Origin: Neoroseomonas lacus
GTDB taxonomy: Bacteria > Pseudomonadota > Alphaproteobacteria > Acetobacterales > Acetobacteraceae
Assembly: GCF_014644535.1 (NCBI RefSeq)
Contig: NZ_BMKW01000014.1
Location: 20,580 to 84,579, forward strand
Length of the DNA: 64,000 bases
Reading direction: 5' to 3'
Within the stretch, counting starts at the first letter, position 1. The number at the start of each line of letters is the position of its first letter. Under the pieces are notes generated by a model that worked only from the letters and a program-made list of their open reading frames with translations, searched no databases and was not told the origin of the DNA. Below, in pieces: positions 14,705-24,117 of this stretch. A program made the position numbers and the translations under genes.

Positions 14705-17700
14705 ATGACAACCTTCACGGTGACCAACCTCAATGACAGCGGTGAGGGGTCGCTGAGGGCCGCCATTGAAGCATCCAACGCAGCGCCGCCCAACGTTCCG
14801 AACACGATCGAATTTTCGGTATCCGGAACGATCCTGCTGGCAAGCGATCTGCCCCATGTGACCAACACGGTGTCGATCATCGCCGGCGACACCGCCACCG
14901 GGAACGCCCCGACAGTCGGCATCGACTTCAACCAGCATGCTGGTCTGGTGTTCGAGCCGGGCTCGGCGGGCTCTCAGCTAATCGGTCTGTCACTGGGCAA
15001 TGCCGACGGCGATGGGGTCACGCTGAGTGCCGGTAGCATCCTGCTCAACAACAACTACATCGGCCTTGCGCTGGATGGCACGGCGTTGGGCAATTCCGGC
15101 GACGGCATCTCCATCGCGGCCACCTCTTCCGCAAATCTGATCGGCTACAACCCCGACGCCGCTGCGCTTGCTGCAGCAGGAAGCCCCTCCGCGGGCGTGA
15201 TTTCCAACGTCATCTCCGCGAATGGCGGCAACGGGATCAGCTTGCACGGTTCGGCGGACAACGTCGTCGTGTCGAATCGCATTGGCACCAGCGTCGACGG
15301 CAACACGTCGATGGGCAATGGCGGCAACGGCATCTGGCTGACCGATGGATCAAACGGCAACACGATCGGCGGTACGGTCGTCGGCAACGACGCCGCCGGC
15401 GACCCAAACGATCCGACCGGCGACAAGGGCACGGTGACACCGATATTCGTGGCGCCGCCGCTCGGCAATCTCGTCTCGGGCAACGGACAGAACGGCGTCC
15501 TGATCGACGAGCAATCGCAGAACAACCTCCTGAACGGCAACTACATCGGCACGACGGCCGATGGTAACACGGCGCTGGGAAACCAGGGCGACGGCGTCGC
15601 GATCATTAACGCGGATTTCAATTCGCTGCATGGCTGCACCGTCGTCGACAATCCTTTCATCTACTACAACGTCGTCAGCGGCAATGCCGGCAATGGCATC
15701 CATGTCACCGACTCCGACCATGTGACGATCCGTGCCAATTTCGTCGGCATAGGCGCCAACAACGCCGTCATGGTCGGCAATGCCGGTGACGGCATCCTGA
15801 TCGACGGCTCGTCGCGCAACACGCAAGTGGGCGGCGTGATCCCACTCGGCAACGTCGTCTCGGGCAATGCCCTGAATGGCATCGAGGTCACCGACACAGC
15901 CAGCGGGTTCAGTACGCTCAATACCTTCGCCGGCATCTATGCCTTTGTCGGCATTGCGCCGAATGGCAATAACGGCATCCTCATCACGTCCACCGGCGGG
16001 AATCAGACCGTCCAGACCAATGTGATCTCGGGTAACCTGAACAACGGCCTGGAGATTTCCGGCGACGCCTGGGGCGTGACGGTCGTGCCGAACATCATCG
16101 GGCTCGACACTCGCGGCGACACCGCCTTCGCCAACGGCAATAACGGCATCCTCATCGCGGGCACCGCGCACGACAACGTCGTCGGCGGCACCGGCATTCT
16201 GAGCAACGCGTCCGTCATTCGCCAGAACACGATTTCCGGCAACAACAACTACGGCATCGTGATCAGCGAGCAGGCCCATAACAATGTGATCAGCCAGAGC
16301 GCGATCGGGACCGACATCCAGGAGCTTGCGGCCCTTCCCAATGGGGCCGGCGGGGTATTGCTGCAAAGTACGGGCATCGGGAACGTCGTAGGCACGGCCC
16401 ATGTCGGCTGGTCTCCGCTGCCTTCGCCGGCTGAGCTTGTCAACGTGATCAGCGGCAACATCGGCAATGGCGTCACCTTGGACGCTGGTGTGGATCTCAA
16501 TGCCGTCATCCGGAACTGGATCGGTCTCAATCTGAACGGCCAGTCCACCTTGCCGAATGGCGGCAATGCGATCGTCGATGGCGGCACGTACAATCTGATC
16601 TACGGCAACCAGACCGTCGCGCCGACGCCCCTGCCTTTGGAATCGCCGACAAGCCAGCTTGAGGCGCTCTATATCGGCTGGTTCGGCAGGGCCGCCGATC
16701 CGCTTGGCTTCGACGACCAGATGGGCCAGCTGCTCACGCTGATCACCGATGGCGTGTCACTCGCTGCCGCGATGCTCATCATCTCGGAAGGCTTCGCAAC
16801 GTCACCCGAGAACGCACAGTTCGCAGCGCTGGCCGCCCAGACGGTGCCCGTCGTCACGCCATCGCTGCTGTTGATCGAACTCACCAACAACTTCATCAAC
16901 CAGACTTTCACGAACCTGTTCGATCGGGCGGCGGACAGCGCAGAATTGGCGGCGTGGCGCACCGTATTCTTCTCCGGCGCGGTGCCTTACGCGGACCTGG
17001 TCTATGACATCGCCTTGTCGGCGCTGAACGACGACGTCACGGCGATGAATTCCAAGATTCAGGCAGCCGCATATTTCACCTCCGCGATGACGGGGCTCGC
17101 GGAGGTGCCGTCCCTCGCCGAGATGCAGGCCGCGGTGTCCGACATCTTCGACGCCACCACGGAATACACTTCCCAGGCCGCCACCGACGCTCAGGTGGGG
17201 TCAAGCCATGTCCAGATCGACTACCAGACGATCCTGAGCCCCCTGGACATCATCACCGGCGTACGCGCGGATCTGGAAGGCGCCGTGATCCTTACCGGCA
17301 GCAGGGGCACGAGCGGTTCGACAAGCACGCAGGCCTTCCTTTTCCAAGGCCCGCTGAACGACACCGCGGCCGGTACGGTCTATCTCCTGGATCCGGACTT
17401 CGGCAGCGGCCAGACGGTCACCACCGCGACGCTTTACGGACCGAATACCTCCATCTTCGCGCCGAGCATTGGCCTCGGCAATGTTCGCGCGGTGGGCAGC
17501 TATCAGTATTCGGAGAGCCCGACGGGGATCTTCAACCACGGCATGATCTACGAGGGGCGCGTCGACGGCACCAACGGCACCTGGACGCAGATCGACGTTC
17601 CGTCGGACGGTGTCGACGTGACCGATGGGATCGTGATCGGGACTGCCGTTAGAGACACGATCCTGCACAGCACGGCTGGTGAGCTGGTTGTCGGCAACTA

Positions 17701-20700
17701 CGATCTCGTCGGGCCCGGCGGTACGCTGCTGGGCGCCAACGGCTTCATCTACAACATGGTGACCCAGCAATACACGTTGATGAATGTCAACGGCAGCTTC
17801 GATAACCTGACGTCGCTTTACGGCATATGGCAGAACGGTGTCGGCAGCACCTCCTACACACTGGCCGGTGGCACCAAGGACGCGGCCGGTCTGAATGCTG
17901 GCTTCCTGGCGCATTACGATCTGTCGACCGGCCTCGTCTCGGATCTGTCATATTACACCGGAAACAATGCACCGGGGGTCATCACCCATTTTGAGAACAT
18001 CACCGCGGTCCCCGGCGGGTACAACCTGGTTGCGACGACCGACGCTGGCCCGGCATTCGTTTTCATCGAATTGAAGCCTGACGGCACCTTTGGCGAGGCA
18101 GTGTGGACCGCCGCGGATCTGCCGGGCAGCAACCTGATGACCGGCAACATCGTCTATCAGAACGTCTTCGGTGGCATCTACAACACCGACAGCGGCGATG
18201 ACGTCGGCAGCTACCTTGGTGTGGTCGATCAGTCGCATGTCAGTGCCGAAGGCGGCCTGATCATGCCTGTCGGCTCATTCGATTTCGCCTATTCGCTGAA
18301 CGTCGCCGGAAGCGTTGGTGTGTCCATCACCGGATCCGCGGTGGCCGGCAATGTTCTTGGCGGCTCGATCGGCAACGACACCCTCATCGGCACCCAAAGC
18401 CTGGTGCAGCCTGATACGATCTATACGGGCGGCGGCACTGATGTGATCGTGCTAGCGGCGGCCCATACGGCACGCACACGCATCGAGTTGTTCGCCGGGA
18501 ACGGCCTGACCAACATCGCTGCCGTGGCACCGGGATTTGCGATGGACGCCGTCGCCGGCAGCATCGTGGACGCCGAGAATACCCCGCAGTTGGGCTGGTG
18601 GGGGCAGGCCACAGGTCAGTTCGGCGGTCCCGTATCGGACGACTCGACCAATGCGGGCTTGGGCAGTGGTACCAGCCAGAACATGTCGGTTGTGCTCAAT
18701 TTCACGACGGGCACCGCCAACGATCCGGGTGATGTCATCGACATCGCGCTCGATGCCTTCAGCGACTATGTCCGCGACGCCAGCGGCGCGTCGCCGATGC
18801 CGGGCTACGCGGTCTTCAGCAACTTGCTCGAATCGGGCGGCGTCATCACCGTGACCAACGCCAATGTCCTGCTGATCGACAGCCCGATCGGCTTTGCCAA
18901 TGCCGCGGAGCTTGCCGCGGAGTTGTGGGTGAACCCTATCAGCTTCGCCGGCCCCCAGAGCGGGGAGTTCAACCACTTCATCATTGCCTATGCCGACCTC
19001 GAGGGAGACGTCCGCATAGCTGACATGGACATCCAACTCGGCAATACCCCGACGTTCAACACGACCGCGCAAGGCGCGACCCTGTCCATCTCGGACATGG
19101 TGGAATTGCGCGGTGTGTCGTTGTCATCGCTGCAGACGGCCAACATCAACTTCCTGGGTGACGGTCACGCCGAGATCGCCAACTCCAGTTACCTCGATTT
19201 CACTGGCTACCGCATCACCGATGGGACGACGGTCGCGGCTGCCTATCACCTTGATTCGCGAAACGTGCAGCTCGCGACGCGGGCCGGCATCAACGTCGCC
19301 ATCATTCTCGATCGGGTCGAGGATCCATCGGCGTTGCTGGGCGGAAGCTGGGGCGAGCGGCAGCGCGCGCTGGCCGATCTGAACGACAGCGGCACCTTGT
19401 GGAGCACCTACGGTGCCGACCAGGCGCAATACAATGCCGTCGTGAGCGTGCTGCAGAATACCTACAATCTGCGGGTCCTGGATGGCACGGATTCGGCGAT
19501 CCACGGCGACTACGTTTCGTCAGCGGCATCGCGGACGATCTGGGTGGAAGTCGATACCGCCGCGCAGTTCGCCAATCTGTTCGACACGCCGCTGTACGTG
19601 AACAACGATGCGAGTAATCCCTTCGTCTTCTGGAACGGCAATCTTGCGCTGCCAGAGGAGTGGAACGTCCAGGGCCTGTGGTTCGATACCGAGAATGCGC
19701 CACCGGCCTCGAACATGGCGCCAGGCGGCGCGGTGTCGCTGACGCAGGGCCCGCAGAGCATCGGCAATGCGACGGCCTCGGTGCCGAACATGGCACCGAA
19801 TGACATTGCTGCTCTTTATCATTTCCCACTGGACGGACAGTCCGTGCAGACAGGGTCCATCGCCCTGATCGCCCCGGGCACCGGCAACGTGGTGCCTAAT
19901 GATGGTGGCGGCACCTTCGACCAACGGCTGGCGCAGTACCTCGCCTCGATTGGGCAGACGGGCAACGGCGCCGTCTTCGTGCAGGGCCTCAATGGCCAGA
20001 GTTATGTCGCGGGCGATCCTGGCGAGCGCTCGACTGATGTGGGCACCTTCGCCGCCATCAATCCAAACAGCGACATAGGCCTCTACAACGGCTCGGGCTT
20101 CAACGGAAATGCCAGCGCCTCGACCTTCACGGCACTGCAAAGCGCCATCTGGGACCAGGTGAACAACCCGGGCGTCATTTCCAATGCCTCGCACGATCTG
20201 CAGAGCATGTCGCCGAACTCGCCATTCTATCGCGCTTATTCGGAGCTCTATGTCGACGCGGCGTTGCGCAACCAGACGGTGCTGTCGGCTCTCGGCGACG
20301 GCGGCTCAGGCAACGGGACCGGCAACGGGCTCGCGAATGTCTCGTTCGACCTGACCAGCCCCTACGCCTTGCTCGTCGGCGGCACGTCGAAATCCACGCT
20401 CGCTGCGGCCGCGGGCGACCCGACGCTGTTCTCATCCTTCGTCGAGCCCGCCTTGGCAGGCGATCTGTCGACGATCTGGCAGCTCATGGCGAACGGGTTG
20501 ACCAGGCTGCCCAGCAATGCGACCGCCGCGCAGGCTTTCGTGGAGACGGCGTGGAACAGCTATGTCGTGAACGGCGGCGCGATCACCTCCTCCGAGGCGT
20601 CCCCGGGAGGCTACGTGCGCGGCACGGCGGGCGCTGGTGGCGTCGACCCGACCCAGCCAACGCCATCCTACCAAGCCGCCTATGGGCTCAGCCCCGTCAC

Positions 20701-22048
20701 GGCGGACCCCATGGCGCAGTCCGGCCGCGGCGTTCCCGACGTATCGGGCAATGCCGGCGGTAATCTCCACTATCTCGTTCCAGGCAATGACATGCTGGGC
20801 GCCACGGGACAGCACGGCACTGGTCCGGCAGCGGCGTTCTGGGGGGCGCTGACAACCCAGTTCAACCTGATCTTCGAGGATCAGGGATTGCCGCGTCTCG
20901 GTTACATGAACGACCTGCTCTACATCGCCTCGGTGATTGCCCCGGCCGCCTTCGCCGACGTGACGCTCGGCAACAATATCTCGTCCTTCGTCGAAGGACG
21001 GGGATACAGCACCGCCGACACCGCGGGCACGGGCCAGGTTGAGGTGACGCCGACCGGCCACGGATACTACGCCGGGCCCGGATACGACCTGGTAAGCGGG
21101 CTTGGTACCCCGAATGGCACGCTGCTCGCGCGCGCCCTGACGGCCATCGGCCATTCCGAGATGTACTTCAGCGAAAGCCCGGACATGCTCGACGCTGCCG
21201 GCGACGGCTGGACGAGCGGCGCGAACCAGAGCCTGTTGTTCCAAGCCATGTCCGCTGAGAGCGCGACGATCGACGTGAGCCTGGGGTCTCAGCTCCAGAC
21301 CGTCTCCAGCGGTCCTTTAGGCGCCTACGCCTGGACCAGCCGACTGGCACAGCAGTCGCTGCAGGCAGACTTCGACCCGGTGCTGGTCAGGATGTTCGAC
21401 CAGTACGCCCAGGGCGCGGTAATGCAGTCGCAGGTGTCGTCGGGCGAGGATGTCTCGGTGTCCATCAATGCCTCGATGGGCGATGCGATTCAGGGCTCCT
21501 TGAGCAGCGCCTTCGGCTTTGCCGATTTCCTGACGGATAGTGGCGCCGTCCGCGTCGCGCGCGCGGTCGCGGCTGCCGAAACGGCAGGTGGCCTCGACGA
21601 CCAGATCGCCACGGTGCGCGTGCGACAGAACGGCACGGACAACCTGTCGCTCAGCCTTTACCGTGTCGACGATCTTGGCGGCATGATCGATGGCCTCAGC
21701 CCTGGCTCGGCCGGCTACGCCGACGCAGCGCAGACCCGGGCCTACCAATTTGCGGACAGGACAACGTCGCTCGACGGGCCTGGCTATGGAGAATACACCC
21801 AGGCTGCGCTTGTCGGTATCGATGCCGGTGACTTGATCGCCATGAGGCTCACCACCACCGACGAGACCTATTGGGCATTCGCTCAGGCCAATGAAACCGT
21901 GGATGGCCAACAGGTCGGCCATATCTGGAACTACGGGCTGAACACATGGGGATGGGAGGACCAGAAGGGTGGCGGCGACCGCGATTTCAACGACCTCGTC
22001 GTCCAACTCGACTTCAACAGTGCTGCCGGCCATGGCTGGCTCGTGTAG
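14705..22048 (+). CDS. Giant mosaic protein: beta-helix, DUF4214-like, sedolisin(S53)-like pseudoprotease, DUF4114-like
   Basis: A 2,447-residue protein. Residues 1-640 are a right-handed beta-helix of NxISGNxGNGI...IGT repeats, opening with a TVTNLNDSGEGSLRAAI start. Residues about 648-800 match DUF4214 (LEALYIGWFGRAADPLGFD). A beta-rich region follows, with one RTX-like GNDTLIG near 1222. Residues about 1515-1625 resemble the pro-kumamolisin propeptide. Residues about 1690-2165 resemble a sedolisin: the Glu/Asp pair is present (E1774, D1778), as are VGGT (about 1891) and the calcium ligands (D2085; GPGYD with D2128). The GTS nucleophile motif, however, reads GTG with glycine at 2040. The C-terminus (GGGDRDFNDLVV, about 2422) is DUF4114-like. 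There is no Sec signal; type I secretion is plausible but unproven. I infer a surface or extracellular protein, probably without sedolisin activity. Confidence 0.85.
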   Translation: MTTFTVTNLNDSGEGSLRAAIEASNAAPPNVPNTIEFSVSGTILLASDLPHVTNTVSIIAGDTATGNAPTVGIDFNQHAGLVFEPGSAGSQLIGLSLGNADGDGVTLSAGSILLNNNYIGLALDGTALGNSGDGISIAATSSANLIGYNPDAAALAAAGSPSAGVISNVISANGGNGISLHGSADNVVVSNRIGTSVDGNTSMGNGGNGIWLTDGSNGNTIGGTVVGNDAAGDPNDPTGDKGTVTPIFVAPPLGNLVSGNGQNGVLIDEQSQNNLLNGNYIGTTADGNTALGNQGDGVAIINADFNSLHGCTVVDNPFIYYNVVSGNAGNGIHVTDSDHVTIRANFVGIGANNAVMVGNAGDGILIDGSSRNTQVGGVIPLGNVVSGNALNGIEVTDTASGFSTLNTFAGIYAFVGIAPNGNNGILITSTGGNQTVQTNVISGNLNNGLEISGDAWGVTVVPNIIGLDTRGDTAFANGNNGILIAGTAHDNVVGGTGILSNASVIRQNTISGNNNYGIVISEQAHNNVISQSAIGTDIQELAALPNGAGGVLLQSTGIGNVVGTAHVGWSPLPSPAELVNVISGNIGNGVTLDAGVDLNAVIRNWIGLNLNGQSTLPNGGNAIVDGGTYNLIYGNQTVAPTPLPLESPTSQLEALYIGWFGRAADPLGFDDQMGQLLTLITDGVSLAAAMLIISEGFATSPENAQFAALAAQTVPVVTPSLLLIELTNNFINQTFTNLFDRAADSAELAAWRTVFFSGAVPYADLVYDIALSALNDDVTAMNSKIQAAAYFTSAMTGLAEVPSLAEMQAAVSDIFDATTEYTSQAATDAQVGSSHVQIDYQTILSPLDIITGVRADLEGAVILTGSRGTSGSTSTQAFLFQGPLNDTAAGTVYLLDPDFGSGQTVTTATLYGPNTSIFAPSIGLGNVRAVGSYQYSESPTGIFNHGMIYEGRVDGTNGTWTQIDVPSDGVDVTDGIVIGTAVRDTILHSTAGELVVGNYDLVGPGGTLLGANGFIYNMVTQQYTLMNVNGSFDNLTSLYGIWQNGVGSTSYTLAGGTKDAAGLNAGFLAHYDLSTGLVSDLSYYTGNNAPGVITHFENITAVPGGYNLVATTDAGPAFVFIELKPDGTFGEAVWTAADLPGSNLMTGNIVYQNVFGGIYNTDSGDDVGSYLGVVDQSHVSAEGGLIMPVGSFDFAYSLNVAGSVGVSITGSAVAGNVLGGSIGNDTLIGTQSLVQPDTIYTGGGTDVIVLAAAHTARTRIELFAGNGLTNIAAVAPGFAMDAVAGSIVDAENTPQLGWWGQATGQFGGPVSDDSTNAGLGSGTSQNMSVVLNFTTGTANDPGDVIDIALDAFSDYVRDASGASPMPGYAVFSNLLESGGVITVTNANVLLIDSPIGFANAAELAAELWVNPISFAGPQSGEFNHFIIAYADLEGDVRIADMDIQLGNTPTFNTTAQGATLSISDMVELRGVSLSSLQTANINFLGDGHAEIANSSYLDFTGYRITDGTTVAAAYHLDSRNVQLATRAGINVAIILDRVEDPSALLGGSWGERQRALADLNDSGTLWSTYGADQAQYNAVVSVLQNTYNLRVLDGTDSAIHGDYVSSAASRTIWVEVDTAAQFANLFDTPLYVNNDASNPFVFWNGNLALPEEWNVQGLWFDTENAPPASNMAPGGAVSLTQGPQSIGNATASVPNMAPNDIAALYHFPLDGQSVQTGSIALIAPGTGNVVPNDGGGTFDQRLAQYLASIGQTGNGAVFVQGLNGQSYVAGDPGERSTDVGTFAAINPNSDIGLYNGSGFNGNASASTFTALQSAIWDQVNNPGVISNASHDLQSMSPNSPFYRAYSELYVDAALRNQTVLSALGDGGSGNGTGNGLANVSFDLTSPYALLVGGTSKSTLAAAAGDPTLFSSFVEPALAGDLSTIWQLMANGLTRLPSNATAAQAFVETAWNSYVVNGGAITSSEASPGGYVRGTAGAGGVDPTQPTPSYQAAYGLSPVTADPMAQSGRGVPDVSGNAGGNLHYLVPGNDMLGATGQHGTGPAAAFWGALTTQFNLIFEDQGLPRLGYMNDLLYIASVIAPAAFADVTLGNNISSFVEGRGYSTADTAGTGQVEVTPTGHGYYAGPGYDLVSGLGTPNGTLLARALTAIGHSEMYFSESPDMLDAAGDGWTSGANQSLLFQAMSAESATIDVSLGSQLQTVSSGPLGAYAWTSRLAQQSLQADFDPVLVRMFDQYAQGAVMQSQVSSGEDVSVSINASMGDAIQGSLSSAFGFADFLTDSGAVRVARAVAAAETAGGLDDQIATVRVRQNGTDNLSLSLYRVDDLGGMIDGLSPGSAGYADAAQTRAYQFADRTTSLDGPGYGEYTQAALVGIDAGDLIAMRLTTTDETYWAFAQANETVDGQQVGHIWNYGLNTWGWEDQKGGGDRDFNDLVVQLDFNSAAGHGWLV

Positions 22049-22055
22049 CCAGAGC

Positions 22056-22573
22056 TGATGGCCTGCTGCCGGTTCGATGGACACGGAGTTTGGCTTGAAC
22101 CGGCCAAGCGCTCGAACTCCATAGGGCTGAGATACCCGATGGTCGAGTGCCGTCGTCCGGGGTTGTAGAAGCGCTCGATGTAGTCGAATACGTCGGCCCG
22201 AGCTTGATCGCGATTGCGATAGACCCGGTCCCTGACGCGTTCGATCTTGAGCGATGAGAAGAAGCTCTCCATCGCGGCATTGTCCCAGACATTGCCAGAC
22301 CTGCTCATCGACCAGGTGACGCCAGGATCCGCCATCAAGCGCTGGAACGGATCAGCGCTATATTGGCTGCCGCGATCCGAGTGGTGGAGCACGGACCGCG
22401 GGCTGCCGCGCCGCCAGATCTCCATAACCAGCGCATCGGTGACGAGCTGCGCCGTCATGCTGGCGCTCATCGACCAGCCCACGACGCGGCGCGAGAACAG
22501 ATCCAGCACCACGGCCACGTGAAGCCAGCCCTCGGCGGTCCAGATATAGGTGAAGTCAGCCACCCATTTCTGA
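22056..22573 (-). mobile_element. IS3-family element remnant (3' half of orfB)
   Basis: This minus-strand sequence encodes the DDE half of an IS3 transposase. The remnant starts 8 bases after the stop of the giant gene and is cut at its other end by the IS21 terminus at 22574. The probable outer end of the element begins TGATGGCCTGCTGCCGG at 22056, inferred from where transposase similarity ends. The N-terminal half and orfA are missing. Confidence 0.75.
22056..22573 (-). pseudogene. IS3-family transposase OrfB, truncated
   Basis: Reading leftward from 22573 the frame gives [20 protein letters not shown] with the first catalytic Asp, HHSDRGSQYSA with the second, and NAAMESFFSSLKIERV with the Glu. 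It ends with the family tail RRHSTIGYLSPMEFERLAG. All three acidic residues are intact, but the protein lacks everything before the DDE domain. There is no stop codon before the inferred IS end, and the frame runs on antisense into the 3' end of the giant gene (to 21931). It is inactive on its own. Confidence 0.8.
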
Positions 22574-22644
22574 TGTCAATCGGCACGCAAACGGGACCCT
22601 CGATCGGCGTGCAAAAGGGACCCCCTTCTGATGCGGATGATCGC

Positions 22645-22695
22645 GCCCGGGTTGGCTGCTGCGGAGCCGTAGGCGCAGCGGCAGGCAACCCGGGC
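22645..22695 (-). terminator. Hairpin after istB remnant
   Basis: GCCCGGGTTGGCTGC and GGCAGGCAACCCGGGC are near-perfect reverse complements around a short GC-rich loop. The hairpin is placed just downstream of the istB stop on the minus strand, inside the IS21 remnant. Confidence 0.5.
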
Positions 22696-22718
22696 TCGTC
22701 GGCGCGTTCTGCTGTGGA

Positions 22719-22993
22719 TCAGGCGCGGTTCTTGAACCGCCAGCTGTCGTTGCCGGTCTCGACGATGTCGCAGTGATGCGTCGGCGATCCAGCAGCGCGG
22801 TAGTCATCTTGGCGTCGCCGAACACGCTCGGCCATTCGCAAAAGGCCAGGTTCGTTGTCACCAGGATCGATGTCTGCTCGTACAGCTGACTGAACAAGTG
22901 GAACAGCAACTGCCCGCCCGAGAGCGCGAACGGCAGGTAGCCGAGCTCATCGAGCACCACGAGATCGACACGGCGCAGCTGGTCGGCCAGCCG
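22719..22993 (-). pseudogene. istB: IS21-family helper ATPase IstB, C-terminal fragment with frameshift
   Basis: The fragment reads [20 protein letters not shown], then [38 protein letters not shown] and TTALLDR. This is the Walker B and sensor half of IstB. After LLDR one base is missing (near 22780), and the expected ending [19 protein letters not shown] continues in another frame to the TGA at 22719-22721. The N-terminal Walker A half is missing at 22993. Non-functional. Confidence 0.8.
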
Positions 22994-22994
22994 T

Positions 22995-23288
22995 CACTAC
23001 CGGCCCTTGCTGCCCAATGCCGACAGCGACTGGCTGTTTCCGTCCAAGACATACACGGACCAGCCGCGCCACAAGGGCGGCCTTGGCAACTCGATCAGCC
23101 TTGCCATCCACAAGAACGTTGGCGTGCGGATGTCCACCCATCAGTTCCGCGCGCTGGCCGATGCGTTCATCCTCGGCGCGAATCCTCATGCGATCGAGGA
23201 TCTGCGCCTCGTGCTCGGGCACACGACCTTCGATACCTCGATGCGGTTCTACGCCTCCTCGGCGCCCAAGGGGGCTGTCGCACGGCTC
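22995..23288 (+). pseudogene. Tyrosine recombinase (phage-type integrase), C-terminal catalytic fragment
   Basis: The fragment reads YRPLLPNADSDWLFPS, then STHQFRALADAFILGANPHA, VLGHTTFDTSMRFYASSAPK. It contains the second Arg (H-x-x-R in HQFR), the LGH histidine and the nucleophilic Tyr in RFYA, but nothing of the first half of the catalytic domain or the DNA-binding arm. It abuts the IS21 remnant at its left end. The frame stays open into unrelated sequence on its right, creating a chimeric open frame of over 1 kb. Confidence 0.75.
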
Positions 23289-23341
23289 TGCGAGGGTGAT
23301 CACGACGGAGCGCCGGCGCACCCGGCTCCGCGATGGTGCGA

Positions 23342-23515
23342 GGTGCGGGATTCCCGCGAGTTGCTGGCCGACGCCATCGCGCTGTTCGAGATGGGCAGCA
23401 CCGGGCGTGGCTATGCCCATGGACGGGTGGCGGTGCGCGATGCGGCGCTGCTCGGTCTGCTCGCCACACATGGGCCGCGCATCCGCTCCGTGGGCGCCAT
23501 GGAGATGCGATCGGA
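23342..23515 (+). pseudogene. Second tyrosine recombinase fragment (first-Arg region)
   Basis: About 55 residues, RELLADAIALFEMGSTGRGY and VRDAALLGLLATHGPRIRSV, resemble the start of the integrase catalytic domain, where an Arg in PRIRSVGAMEM would be the first catalytic arginine. It lies downstream of a C-terminal integrase piece, so the two are in reverse order for a single gene and probably derive from two copies joined by deletion. The assignment rests on a short pattern. Confidence 0.5.
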
Positions 23516-24085
23516 TCACGTGGCGACCTTTTGCAAGGCCTTCATCGAGGAGTGGAACCGGGCGCAGGCCGAGGTCTCGGTCGGCGCTGAGGGTGCCCGA
23601 CGGGACTTCCAGGGCGTCCAGCGGAAGCTAGACAACCTGGTGGACGCCATCGCCGAGGGGAGTCCGCGCGCCCGGCGTGCAGCGCAAGCTCGAGGAGCTG
23701 GAGGCGCGCCGCGAGCAGCTCAAGGCGGAGTTGCAAGGCCATTCGGCGGTCGCGCCGGTCCTCCATCCCAACCTGGCCGAGGTCTACGCCCGCCGAGCCG
23801 CGGTGCTCCGGGATGCCATCGAGGGCCGGAACGACCCCGAGGTCCTGGAAGCGGCCCGCGCGCTCGTCGACAAGGTCATCGTCAGCCCCGGGCAGGGGCC
23901 AGACGACCCGCCAGAGATCGAACTCGTTGGTCACCTCGTCGGTATGCTGCGGGCCGGCGGCGCCGTCCTGGCCACGGAGGACGCCGCCGTCGGCGACGCC
24001 CTCAAAGCCTCGACCTCAGGTTCGGGAGAGGGGGGGCACCCAGGGGGCAGAGCCCCTCCATTCTTCATCGTCAAGCACATGGGCC
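23516..24085 (+). pseudogene. Large serine recombinase, C-terminal tail, frameshifted
   Basis: The first part (HVATFCKAFIEEWNRAQAEV, RKLDNLVDAIAEG) and the second part in another frame from about 23677 (QRKLEELEARREQLKAELQG, VLHPNLAEVYARRAAVLRDA) together match the coiled-coil and C-terminal region of large serine recombinases. A one-base slip near 23660-23675 separates them. The catalytic domain and zinc ribbon are missing. The end of the frame runs through GC hairpins. Confidence 0.7.
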
Positions 24086-24117
24086 GCCGGTATCAGGGCC
24101 TTTGGTGCGGTGAGGTC

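Larger units (their letters stand above)
22574..22993 (-). mobile_element. IS21-family element remnant with terminal repeats
   Basis: The end at 22574 starts TGTCAATCGGCACGC and contains two copies of a terminal repeat (TCGGCACGCAAACGGGACC and TCGGCGTGCAAAAGGGACC), a feature of IS21 ends. An IstB C-terminal fragment follows. The element has inserted into the IS3 transposase at 22573/22574 and is itself cut at about 22993 by integrase sequence. A strong hairpin (arms near 22645-22660 and 22680-22695) follows the istB stop. Confidence 0.75.
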
